Counted from the first letter of the stretch, positions 1 through 6,619 are shown. The stretch is 8,313 nt of DNA from Thermoplasmata archaeon (GCA_021797295.1 JAKAAA010000049.1:1-8313), one strand, 5' to 3'. A program made the numbers and translations. The notes: generated by a model not told the origin, from the sequence alone.

Positions 1-541
1 GATGATGTGGTGCACTTTCAGAAAGGCATGGGGCATAAAAATTATCGGCAAGCCCGTACTGTTCTGCTATGTCCCACTGGGGTGCTTCCTGTGCAGCAGA
101 ATAATAAGTAAGCCCCTGCGCACCACTACCATTCAGAAAACCATTTAGTTTACCATGGTTAAAATCCAGATGGTATGAAACATAGCCCTCATGAGGGTCC
201 TTCGTGTAAAAAGTTCCTGTGGGTATTTCAGTCAGCATATTCCGTGCTGTTTTGTTGGAGAGCAGGTTTAGAGGAGTGCTCAGATTAGCAGAAATGCTGG
301 CATTTGCTGTATAATTATCGAAGGGATATATTCCGAAGAGATTGTCAAAACTGTGGTTTTCCAGATATATATTTATAACGTGTTTTATCGGGGTTCTGGT
401 CCCTGAATCAGAAGTTAACGTGACTGCCTGCACGTTGTGCGTATTAACAGCATTTGTGGATGTCAGCGGGGAGAAAGTTATTATTATGAACATTATTGCA
501 ACAGCAATTACAGCAATTTTGAGAAATGATTTTATTCTCAT
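1..541 (-). CDS. Secreted phosphoesterase, phospholipase C / acid phosphatase family (partial, 3' end outside window)
   Basis: Only the first 180 residues lie in the window; translation runs off position 1. The start is fixed: ATG at 541 is the only start codon before an in-frame stop (571-569), and a TATA box lies 19-27 bases upstream. Residues 1-31 look like a Sec signal: basic RIKSFLK, then a hydrophobic stretch at about 9-23. Residues 52-73 (IKHVINIYLENHSFDNLFG, then IYP) match the family's N-terminal metal-binding segment; E61 and N62 are the expected ligands. Residues 117-135 (HEGYVSYHLDFNHGKLNGF) and 165-180 (ADNFYAPCLSESAPHH) match further conserved blocks, with S176 in the position of the Ser/Thr nucleophile. 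Such enzymes hydrolyse phosphate mono- or diesters, including phospholipid head groups, outside the membrane. Five N-glycosylation sequons lie within residues 76-139, as expected of an exported archaeal protein. Substrate is unknown. It is divergent from the rest of the window. Confidence 0.88.
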   Translation of the reverse strand, partial: MRIKSFLKIAVIAVAIMFIIITFSPLTSTNAVNTHNVQAVTLTSDSGTRTPIKHVINIYLENHSFDNLFGIYPFDNYTANASISANLSTPLNLLSNKTARNMLTEIPTGTFYTKDPHEGYVSYHLDFNHGKLNGFLNGSGAQGLTYYSAAQEAPQWDIAEQYGLADNFYAPCLSESAPHH

Positions 542-559
542 GAAAATTAAACAGTTGGA

Positions 560-568
560 TATATATAG
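560..568 (-). promoter_or_regulatory. TATA box of the phosphoesterase gene
   Basis: On the minus strand this reads CTATATATA, 19-27 bases before the ATG at 541. That spacing places transcription start at or next to the start codon, so the mRNA is probably leaderless, and no Shine-Dalgarno motif is seen before this ATG. Confidence 0.6.
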
Positions 569-657
569 TTATTTCGAAGCAAACATATTAACTAACAGGC
601 TAATTTATCGTGAAATATGGAGGGAATTATAAATTGGTAGTAAAAAGATTATAAAAG

Positions 658-685
658 AGGATAGAGGCATGCCACAACCTATCCT
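658..685. repeat. Inverted repeat AGGATAG...CTATCCT around the 8-base palindrome GGCATGCC
   Basis: Arms at 658-664 and 679-685 are perfect 7-base complements with a 14-base loop. The loop contains a self-complementary GGCATGCC at 666-673. It could be a binding site for a dimeric regulator of the two divergent units or a short RNA hairpin; chance cannot be excluded at this size. Confidence 0.35.
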
Positions 686-778
686 TATAGAAAGAACAGA
701 ATAAATGCCTGTATCATAATATAATTTTGAAATAAGTTGCATGTCCAGCAGGAATCATCTTTTTAAATTAAGAAGAAT

Positions 779-856
779 ATGCCACAGGAACCATTGCTGT
801 TCAAGAATCGTGCATTTGAAAACTTTTTAATATACAAACAGGTTATATTGCCATGA
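779..856 (+). other. Possible 25-residue leader ORF overlapping the dehydrogenase start
   Basis: ATG at 779 opens 25 sense codons ending in TGA at 854-856, which forms an ATGA overlap with the dehydrogenase ATG at 853. A TATA-like stretch at 760-770 lies upstream. The peptide starts MPQEPLLFKNRAF and resembles nothing I recognise. The strong TATA box at 824-834 lies inside it and would give a transcript lacking it, so it may be fortuitous. Confidence 0.2.
824..834 (+). promoter_or_regulatory. TATA box of the dehydrogenase-decarboxylase unit
   Basis: TTTTTAATATA ends 19 bases and begins 29 bases before the ATG at 853, the spacing expected for a leaderless archaeal mRNA. A weak AGGT at 840-843 could only serve if transcription began further upstream. 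Confidence 0.6.
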
Positions 857-1791
857 AAATATTGGTTATTTTGCCTGCGTTTTTGCCCATAGATGATATA
901 AGGAAAACAGTAGACCAGATAATGCCGGGCATAGAAATAAGGACAGACATGGATTTTGAAAAAGATGATGCCGAGGTCGTCGTTATAACTACGTTTACAC
1001 GGTTTGGAAGGGAGGAAATAGACAAATTCCCAAATTTAAAGTTTCTGCAGGTATCAAGCACCGGTTATAACAACGTTGATGTAAAATATTTGAAAAGCAA
1101 AAACATTATTCTGTCAAACATTCCAAGGGCAAACAAGGATGCGGTTGCAGAGCACGTTATCGCAATGGTTTTAGCATTTTTGAAGAACTTAATATTTTTT
1201 GATAGGGAAATACGCAGCGGCGAATGGCCCCTACTTACAAATTCCACAGAACTGAACGGAAAAATATTCGGAATTATCGGTATGGGTGCGATAGGCATCA
1301 AGCTTGTACAGAAGTTAATACCCTTCGGACCCGGAATTATATATTATGATGTGAAAAGGTTATCAGGTGAGGACGAAGAATTATACGGGTTAACCTATAT
1401 GGAACTGGACGACGTCCTGAAAAATTCAGATATAATATCAGTACACCTGCCATTAACAGAGAATACCATGAAATTATTTGATGATAAGCATTTTTCAATG
1501 ATGAAGGACAACTCAATTTTTATAAATACATCCAGGGGAGAAATCATGGATGAAAATGCATTGATTAATGCCATAAAAACTAAAAATATATACGCAGGCA
1601 TTGATGTATACAGCAGGGAGCCGCCGGACTTTTCCTCAGAGTTGTTTAAGCTGGACAATGTAATCTTTTCACCACATATTGCAGGGGTAACAGTTGAAAG
1701 CCAGCAGAGATTCCTACAGGAAACTATAGGAAATCTAATAAAGTATACGCAGGGCCTGGAGCCACTATACCAAATAAAGGGTGATTTATAA
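853..1791 (+). CDS. D-isomer-specific 2-hydroxyacid dehydrogenase, NAD(P)-dependent
   Basis: This 312-residue cytosolic protein has the usual family length. It should interconvert a 2-keto acid and the (R)-2-hydroxy acid using NAD(P)H. The catalytic domain is split around a Rossmann fold with GMGAIG at residues 143-148. D166 at the end of the second Rossmann strand (IIYYD) favours NAD over NADP. The catalytic set is complete: R228 in NTSRGE, E256 in DVYSREP, and H275 in FSPHIAG. The start at 853 follows a TATA box at leaderless distance. Its stop TAA shares one base with the ATG of the ThDP decarboxylase, so the two are almost certainly cotranscribed and probably act on the same carbon skeleton: this enzyme would make or consume the 2-keto acid that the next one decarboxylates. 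Glyoxylate, hydroxypyruvate, phenylpyruvate and branched-chain keto acids are all possible substrates; sequence alone does not decide. Confidence 0.92.
   Translation: MKILVILPAFLPIDDIRKTVDQIMPGIEIRTDMDFEKDDAEVVVITTFTRFGREEIDKFPNLKFLQVSSTGYNNVDVKYLKSKNIILSNIPRANKDAVAEHVIAMVLAFLKNLIFFDREIRSGEWPLLTNSTELNGKIFGIIGMGAIGIKLVQKLIPFGPGIIYYDVKRLSGEDEELYGLTYMELDDVLKNSDIISVHLPLTENTMKLFDDKHFSMMKDNSIFINTSRGEIMDENALINAIKTKNIYAGIDVYSREPPDFSSELFKLDNVIFSPHIAGVTVESQQRFLQETIGNLIKYTQGLEPLYQIKGDL
1780..1785 (+). promoter_or_regulatory. Shine-Dalgarno GGTGAT for the ThDP decarboxylase
   Basis: GGTGAT ends five bases before the ATG at 1791 and matches the core of the archaeal consensus GGAGGTGAT. It sits inside the end of the upstream gene and supports coupled translation from the 1791 start. 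Confidence 0.65.
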
Positions 1792-3332
1792 TGAAGGGAT
1801 ATGAAATATTATCTAATTCCTTAAAGGATAGCAGGATAAACTTTGTGTCAGGGAACCCGGGAACAACCGAAATACCAATGCTGAGATCGGTAGATAAATA
1901 TTATTTATCACTGCACGATTCAATTGCGCTGGGAATGGCTGATGGCTATTCATTATACAATTCTGAGGCTTCAATGGTAAACCTGCATACAATGCCCGGA
2001 CTGGGAAATTCTATGGCGTTTTTATTTACAGCAAAGATGAACCGGTCACCGGTAATAGTTACAGCAGGGCAGCAGGACACCAGGCATTTAGTTTATGACC
2101 CGCTCCTATCCGGCGATACCATGTCCCTGGTTTCAGATTTTGTAAAATATAAATACGAGATAAAAAATCCTGAGGATATACCTGTTGCCCTGAAAAGGGC
2201 AAGGGAAATCGCATTAACGCCGCCAATGGGCCCCGTATTCCTGTCATTTCCCATGGATATAATGGATTATAATGGAGATTATTATAAACAGCAGTATCAG
2301 GATCCGAATTACAGTATCTCTGATGAAGATGCAATTAAGAGTATATGTGAAAAAATCAACAGGGCAAAAAATCCGGCAATTGTGTTCGGTTACGAGATTG
2401 ACCTCTATAATGCATTCAAGGAAGCCGGTGAGTTTGCTAAAAAACTCGGCGTAAAGGTTTATTCAGAGCCGCTGGCATCAAGGTCCACATACAGTACAGA
2501 CAATGATAACTATGCCGGGGATTTATTGCCCGCATCAACACTGATGAATTTAAATTTCATAGAAAATGATTTAATTATATTTATCGGAGGAGATATTATT
2601 TTCTATCCATACCTGCCATCAAAACCATTTGCTGGAAAGGACATAATTTTTGTGGGCACAGATTTATCGCATAAAGCCGGTGAATCCTACTTCATGAACC
2701 CTAAACTCTTCCTGGAAAAAGCTAAGGGCCTGGTGAATAAAAAGGGGAATTACCATAAAAGCCCGGATTTAACATTTCCAAATAAAATAGCAAGGGAAAA
2801 ATTTACAATGGGAATAAATTATGTTTTATACAGGGCAAGGAAGATTTTTAGCGATTATACCATAGTTGATGAGTCTATTTCTGCAACCGAGAATGTAAGG
2901 TCAATATTCGGATATGGCAATAAAAAATATTTTACTGCTAAAACCGGCCAGCTGGGCTGGGCATTGCCAGCGTCCATAGGAATTTCCGTGAAAAGTAAAA
3001 AAACTCTGGTAATAATAGGGGACGGATCATTTATGTATACGGTACAGAGTTTATGGACTATGAAAAAATATAATCTCCCGGTTAAAATTTTAGTACTGAA
3101 CAACGGTGGCTATAATATTTTAAAGAGCTTTGCCGATTCATATTATCCTGAAATGCAGTATAAGGATTATCTAACTTTAAATCTGGATATTGAAAGCATT
3201 TCCAGAGGTTTCCATATTGATACAATGATGGCATCAAAGGATATGAATGAACTGGAATGGCTGAAGGAGGGAGATGGCCCAAAGGTCCTGATTGTAAATA
3301 CTGATAAAAATCTGGAAAAAATGTTTTTATAA
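1791..3332 (+). CDS. ThDP-dependent 2-keto acid decarboxylase, benzoylformate decarboxylase-like, with Glu-to-Asp at the cofactor-activating site
   Basis: This 513-residue protein has the three domains of the POX/BFD family: Pyr (about 1-165), middle (about 180-320) and PP (about 345-513). The N-terminal half follows benzoylformate decarboxylase block by block: GNPGTTE (21-27), GMADGY (48-53), VNLHTMPGLGN (63-73), IVTAGQQ (89-95) and GPVFLSFP (147-154). ThDP/Mg binding is clear: GDGS (410-413), then NNGGY from N437-N438. H66 matches the first active-site His, and T25 replaces the Ser. Two oddities: the near-invariant ThDP Glu (ALQEA in BFD) is D43 in LSLHDSIALG, and the second BFD His appears lost (FYPYLPSKP, around 271-279). 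It should cleave a 2-keto acid to aldehyde and CO2, or act as a carboligase. The tight linkage to a 2-hydroxyacid dehydrogenase, with alcohol and aldehyde dehydrogenases nearby, fits a decarboxylase. Pipelines may label it mdlC, but mandelate use is not shown. Confidence 0.88.
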   Translation: MKGYEILSNSLKDSRINFVSGNPGTTEIPMLRSVDKYYLSLHDSIALGMADGYSLYNSEASMVNLHTMPGLGNSMAFLFTAKMNRSPVIVTAGQQDTRHLVYDPLLSGDTMSLVSDFVKYKYEIKNPEDIPVALKRAREIALTPPMGPVFLSFPMDIMDYNGDYYKQQYQDPNYSISDEDAIKSICEKINRAKNPAIVFGYEIDLYNAFKEAGEFAKKLGVKVYSEPLASRSTYSTDNDNYAGDLLPASTLMNLNFIENDLIIFIGGDIIFYPYLPSKPFAGKDIIFVGTDLSHKAGESYFMNPKLFLEKAKGLVNKKGNYHKSPDLTFPNKIAREKFTMGINYVLYRARKIFSDYTIVDESISATENVRSIFGYGNKKYFTAKTGQLGWALPASIGISVKSKKTLVIIGDGSFMYTVQSLWTMKKYNLPVKILVLNNGGYNILKSFADSYYPEMQYKDYLTLNLDIESISRGFHIDTMMASKDMNELEWLKEGDGPKVLIVNTDKNLEKMFL

Positions 3333-3357
3333 GAGTTATAATATCCAGTTAATAATA

Positions 3358-3367
3358 TTTATATATA
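3358..3367 (+). promoter_or_regulatory. TATA box of the SCP2-ADH-ALDH unit
   Basis: TTTATATATA lies 20-29 bases before the ATG at 3387, in the 54-base gap after the decarboxylase. The leaderless spacing matches the other first genes in this window, so 3387 probably starts a separate transcript, though read-through from upstream is possible. Confidence 0.6.
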
Positions 3368-3386
3368 GTTTACATTTATTAGTATT

Positions 3387-3797
3387 ATGGCAGTTTTTCC
3401 AGGCCCTGAATGGGCAGATGAATATGTAAAAGCTCTGAATGGCAACAGCGAGTACAAAGATGCGGGCAAAACATGGGAGGGTGATATCACATTTGTTGTG
3501 GAGCCTGATGAAAAATATAGCAAAACATGGTACCTTTATCTGGATTTATACCATGGTGAATGCCGGTCATATAAGGCATCAGATAAGGAAAGTGATCTGA
3601 AAAAATCTGAATTTAAGTATATTGGAAAGTATTCAAACTGGGTTAAACTAATTAATAAGGAAATAGACCCGATCCAGGGACTGATGACGGGAAAATTCAA
3701 GCTTGATGGCCCCATGATGAAGATAATGCGCTATACAAAGGCAGCGAAGGAAATGGTAAATACAGCTTCTTTAGTAAAAACAGAATTTGAGGCATGA
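3387..3797 (+). CDS. SCP2 (sterol carrier protein 2)-like lipid-binding protein
   Basis: This 136-residue single-domain protein matches the prokaryotic SCP2-like family in layout. An N-terminal helix FPGPEWADEYVKALN (4-18) is followed by WEGDITFVVEP (30-40), beta strands around TWYLYLDLYHGECR (47-60), YIGKYSNWVKLI (78-89) and the C-terminal block IQGLMTGKFKLDG (96-108). Helices from MMKIMRYTKAA to residue 136 would close the hydrophobic tunnel. There is no signal peptide or membrane segment, so it is cytosolic. SCP2 domains bind acyl chains, sterols or other hydrophobic ligands and have no catalytic residues. Its place as first gene of a unit, one base before an alcohol dehydrogenase, suggests that it delivers a hydrophobic alcohol, aldehyde or acid to the neighbouring dehydrogenases. 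The ligand is unknown. ATG 3387 is supported by the TATA spacing. Confidence 0.82.
   Translation: MAVFPGPEWADEYVKALNGNSEYKDAGKTWEGDITFVVEPDEKYSKTWYLYLDLYHGECRSYKASDKESDLKKSEFKYIGKYSNWVKLINKEIDPIQGLMTGKFKLDGPMMKIMRYTKAAKEMVNTASLVKTEFEA
3789..3792 (+). promoter_or_regulatory. Shine-Dalgarno GAGG deciding the alcohol dehydrogenase start
   Basis: GAGG ends six bases before ATG 3799. It overlaps the upstream in-frame TTG (3787-3789) and therefore cannot serve that codon, so it selects 3799 as the start. Confidence 0.55.
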
Positions 3798-3798
3798 C

Positions 3799-4929
3799 AT
3801 GTGGTTTTTTAGGTCACCCAGTATAGTATTCGGAGAGGACTCATTATCATTTTTGAATACACTGGACGGGAAAAAAATTGCAATAATAACGGATAAAAAT
3901 ATATTGAATTCAGGCCTGATAACTAAAGTAGAGAATAATTTGCCCCATGATTCAAAGACATTATTGATATCAGACACCTTGCCTGAGCCAGATGGGGACA
4001 GCATGGTACTGCATCTAAATGATATAAAAAAATTTGAACCCGATATATTTATAGGCGTGGGTGGCGGTTCATCAATGGATACGGCCAAAATTTTGTTTGC
4101 CCTATATGAACGGCCGGATATTACCATTTACGATATTACACCCCTGGTAAAATTAAATTTAAGGAAAAAAAGCCATTTAATTGCAATACCGACAACAAGC
4201 GGGACAGGATCTGAATGCTCATGGGCTGCGGTTGTGTCCGAGAAAAATGAACACAGGAAAAATGAACTGGCATCACCGGAGATACTGCCAGATTATGCAA
4301 TTTTGGATCCGGAAATGGTTTTATCACTCCCCAGGGAGCAGACAGTAAACACCTCGGTCGATGCAATCACCCACGCAATAGAAGCCTATGTTGCAAGGTG
4401 GGCAAATCCCTATTCAGATGCACTGGCAGAGAAGGCCCTGGAATTGATATCAAATAATATTTTGAATGTCCTGGAAAACCCCGGAAATGTTGAAGCCAGG
4501 AACAGTGTACATATAGGTGCATCCATGGCGGGCATGTCGTTTTCAAATTCACAGATAGGGCTGGCACATGCATTGGGGCATTCCTTCGGTGCAGTATTTA
4601 AAATGGCACATGGAAAAACAGTTGGATTATTTCTTCCGGAGGTTATACGCTATAATTATAAATCCTCCAGAACCAAATATGATAAATTAAACAGCATTCT
4701 TCCGGAGAATATCAGAAAGGGATCACTGGATTTAAGCATAGAGAATTTATTCAAAAAAATGGGGCAGCCTGTAACAATGGGCACACTGAATATAAATGAG
4801 GATGAATACCATAAAAATTTTGATTTGCTGGTTGAACTGGCAGAAAATTCAACAGGCATAATAACGAATCCTGAGGATATCAATAGAGAGGGCATAGAAA
4901 CTATTTTGAATAAGGTTCATGGTGATTAG
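3799..4929 (+). CDS. Iron-containing (group III) alcohol dehydrogenase
   Basis: I take ATG 3799 (376 residues) rather than the in-frame TTG at 3787. The protein then begins MWFFRSPSIVFGED as family members do, GAGG is at the right distance, and the gap to the SCP2 stop is one base. The NAD(P)-binding half has GVGGGSSMDTAK (86-97) and IPTTSGTGSE (130-139). The metal site is complete: D188 and H192 in TSVDAITHAIEAY, H257 in GLAHALGH, and H271 in MAHGK; H261 corresponds to the catalytic-site His of the family. Length is normal. It should reversibly reduce an aldehyde to a primary alcohol with NAD(P)H in the cytosol. It abuts the aldehyde dehydrogenase with no gap, so the two form a fork for one aldehyde, reduction or oxidation, or a linear alcohol-to-acid path. 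Relatives include lactaldehyde reductase and maleylacetate reductase; the substrate is unresolved. Confidence 0.93.
   Translation: MWFFRSPSIVFGEDSLSFLNTLDGKKIAIITDKNILNSGLITKVENNLPHDSKTLLISDTLPEPDGDSMVLHLNDIKKFEPDIFIGVGGGSSMDTAKILFALYERPDITIYDITPLVKLNLRKKSHLIAIPTTSGTGSECSWAAVVSEKNEHRKNELASPEILPDYAILDPEMVLSLPREQTVNTSVDAITHAIEAYVARWANPYSDALAEKALELISNNILNVLENPGNVEARNSVHIGASMAGMSFSNSQIGLAHALGHSFGAVFKMAHGKTVGLFLPEVIRYNYKSSRTKYDKLNSILPENIRKGSLDLSIENLFKKMGQPVTMGTLNINEDEYHKNFDLLVELAENSTGIITNPEDINREGIETILNKVHGD
4921..4926 (+). promoter_or_regulatory. Shine-Dalgarno GGTGAT for the aldehyde dehydrogenase
   Basis: GGTGAT ends three bases before ATG 4930 and lies in the last sense codons of the alcohol dehydrogenase. 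The match is the same as before the ThDP decarboxylase; the spacing is a little short. Confidence 0.55.
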
Positions 4930-6417
4930 ATGGAGAAAATTTTTGGCAATTTTATAGATGGAAAGATAGAACAGGAAGGGGAGAAAATAGAAATGATAAG
5001 CCCCTCTGACGGTTCACTTGTTGGCTACTGCGTAGAATCAGACCGGAACACTGTTGATAAAGCCGTTAATTCTTCACTGGATGGTTTAAACAGATTATCT
5101 AAAATTGATTTAAAGGAAAGGCAGAAATTATTATTAAGGCTTGCCGATATAATAGAATCTAAATCTGAAACATACTCTAATTATGAATCATTGAACACAG
5201 GGAAAACTATCAGGCAGAGCAGTTTTATGGATATACCTTTGGGCATAGAGCATATAAGATATTTCGGGAAGGTCAGTGATTATAAGGAATCACGGGAGAT
5301 AGAACATCCGGAATATCCGGGTACAAGGGGGATAATACAGTATGTTCCCATGGGGTCTGTGGCAGCAATTGCCCCCTGGAACGTTCCATTTTTAATGGCA
5401 ATATGGAAGGTAATTCCTGCACTTCTTGCCGGAAATTCTGTAGTTTTAAAGCCATCACATTATACTCCACTGACTGCACTGGAACTTGCCAGGGATATAA
5501 AGGATGCCGGATTTCCTGAAGGAGCTGTAAATGTAATCGCGGGTCGGGGCAGCACCACAGGAAATTACTTAATAGAAAATAAAAAAATAAACATGATAAG
5601 CTTTACCGGATCTACAAATACAGGAAGAAGTGTAATGGAAAAGGCATCAAAGAATTTAAAGAAGGTTACCCTTGAACTCGGAGGAAAATCCCCGAATATT
5701 GTACTTGATGATGCTGATATTGACAGGTCTGTTAAGGGAGTGTTATTCGGCATATACCTGAATTCTGGCCAGCTATGTGAATCCGGAAGCAGATTAATAC
5801 TCAGCAATAAAATAAAGGACAGATTCCTTGAAAGGATGAAGCATTATCTTGATAATATGGTTCCGGGCAATCCCATGGATTTTAACACAGATATCAGTGC
5901 AATTACAAATAAAGAACAGCTCACCAAAATAAAAAATTTAATGGAATCCGGCATAGAGGATGGTGCAAATGTATATTATTCAAAGGATTTAAAAAATAAT
6001 GTCCCGGGAAATGGATTTTATTATCCACCGACACTATTGACCAATGTAAGCACGGATATGAAAATATTCAATCAGGAGATATTCGGCCCGGTGCTGTCTG
6101 TTACCACCTTTGATACGGACAATGAGGCACTGGAAATAGCAAACAATACAGAATATGGCCTGGCCGCAGGGGTATGGACCAATGATCTTAACAGGGCATA
6201 CAGGATTGCCAGCAACATCCAGGCTGGAACCGTATGGATAAATGACTATCACTTATTATCCGCAGCAGCCCCCAGGGGAGGCTTTAAAATGAGTGGCATT
6301 GGCAGGGAATTGGGTTTAGAGGGAATATATGAATTTACACAGACAAGGCACCTCTTCTATGGAAATCCAGATAGCGGGCTATCGGATGCTGCCTATCAGT
6401 TATTAATAAAAGAGTAG
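4930..6417 (+). CDS. NAD(P)-dependent aldehyde dehydrogenase
   Basis: This 495-residue enzyme has full family length and a complete catalytic set. The nucleophile is C283 in NSGQLCESGSRL, the general base E249 in LELGGKSPN, N151 in APWNVP completes the oxyanion hole, and E383 is in EIFGP. The coenzyme loop FTGST is at 225-229. It oxidises an aldehyde irreversibly to the carboxylate. By overall look it belongs with betaine-aldehyde / broad aliphatic-aromatic aldehyde dehydrogenases. In the segment VLKPSHYTP the position normally Glu in NAD-specific members (KPSE) is H177, which would suit NADP or dual coenzyme use; that is an inference. Its ATG directly follows the alcohol dehydrogenase stop. 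In context it would oxidise the aldehyde released by the ThDP decarboxylase. No membrane segment or signal peptide is present. Confidence 0.94.
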   Translation: MEKIFGNFIDGKIEQEGEKIEMISPSDGSLVGYCVESDRNTVDKAVNSSLDGLNRLSKIDLKERQKLLLRLADIIESKSETYSNYESLNTGKTIRQSSFMDIPLGIEHIRYFGKVSDYKESREIEHPEYPGTRGIIQYVPMGSVAAIAPWNVPFLMAIWKVIPALLAGNSVVLKPSHYTPLTALELARDIKDAGFPEGAVNVIAGRGSTTGNYLIENKKINMISFTGSTNTGRSVMEKASKNLKKVTLELGGKSPNIVLDDADIDRSVKGVLFGIYLNSGQLCESGSRLILSNKIKDRFLERMKHYLDNMVPGNPMDFNTDISAITNKEQLTKIKNLMESGIEDGANVYYSKDLKNNVPGNGFYYPPTLLTNVSTDMKIFNQEIFGPVLSVTTFDTDNEALEIANNTEYGLAAGVWTNDLNRAYRIASNIQAGTVWINDYHLLSAAAPRGGFKMSGIGRELGLEGIYEFTQTRHLFYGNPDSGLSDAAYQLLIKE

Positions 6418-6458
6418 GCTATGCCGGGATAAATCATGGAAGCCAGATATAAAAAATT

Positions 6459-6482
6459 TATATTGAATCTGAATTCAATATA
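6459..6482. repeat. Perfect palindrome, 10-base arms with 4-base spacer
   Basis: TATATTGAAT (6459-6468), spacer CTGA, then ATTCAATATA (6473-6482) is a perfect inverted repeat. It lies 42 bases after the ALDH stop and about 160 bases before the next ATG. It may be a terminator hairpin for the upstream unit or an operator for a dimeric regulator of the downstream unit. It is AT-rich and has no following T run, which weakens the terminator reading. Confidence 0.6.
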
Positions 6483-6611
6483 TTCTATCATACATTATAA
6501 TATTTAGATTCTAACAGAATAGGTTGCCAGTTACATCCTACACTAGATAAGGCAGGGACTTCCAGATTAAAGGGCAAAAAATTATAGGTTTAATTTAATT
6601 CAGGTGGATAA

Positions 6612-6619
6612 TTTAAATA
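6612..6619 (+). promoter_or_regulatory. TATA box of the AGPS-like/GlpD-like unit
   Basis: TTTAAATA lies 22-29 bases before ATG 6641, the leaderless spacing seen for the other first genes here. No Shine-Dalgarno motif lies just before this ATG (ATTATACTTTT precedes it). Confidence 0.6.

Larger units (their letters stand above)
542..852. other. Divergent intergenic region (311 bases)
   Basis: No RNA gene or convincing protein gene was seen. The region holds the two outward promoters (560-568 minus, 824-834 plus), an imperfect hairpin at 658-685, a second TATA-like stretch at about 760-770 (TTTTTAAATTA), and a 25-codon open frame at 779-856 whose stop overlaps the next start codon. Confidence 0.6.

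Noticed and set aside
342..632. 96-codon plus-strand open frame
   Set aside because: It is antisense to the phosphoesterase, whose conserved family blocks and signal peptide are clearly coding; its product has no recognisable features.
2059..2334. 91-codon minus-strand frame and similar antisense frames inside the large genes
   Set aside because: They lie opposite strongly conserved enzyme motifs and have no promoter or recognisable domain.
1791..3332. Calling the ThDP enzyme glyoxylate carboligase because it lacks the catalytic Glu
   Set aside because: Glyoxylate carboligase has Val there and different surrounding motifs; the GNPG, VNLH and TAGQQ blocks match benzoylformate decarboxylase.
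3787..3798. TTG at 3787 as start of the alcohol dehydrogenase, adding four residues
   Set aside because: The GAGG motif overlaps the TTG and lies six bases before ATG 3799, and family members begin close to MWFF.
6436..6507. 23-codon frame in the ALDH-AGPS spacer
   Set aside because: It runs through the AT-rich palindrome, has no Shine-Dalgarno, and encodes a low-complexity Ile/Asn/Tyr-rich peptide.
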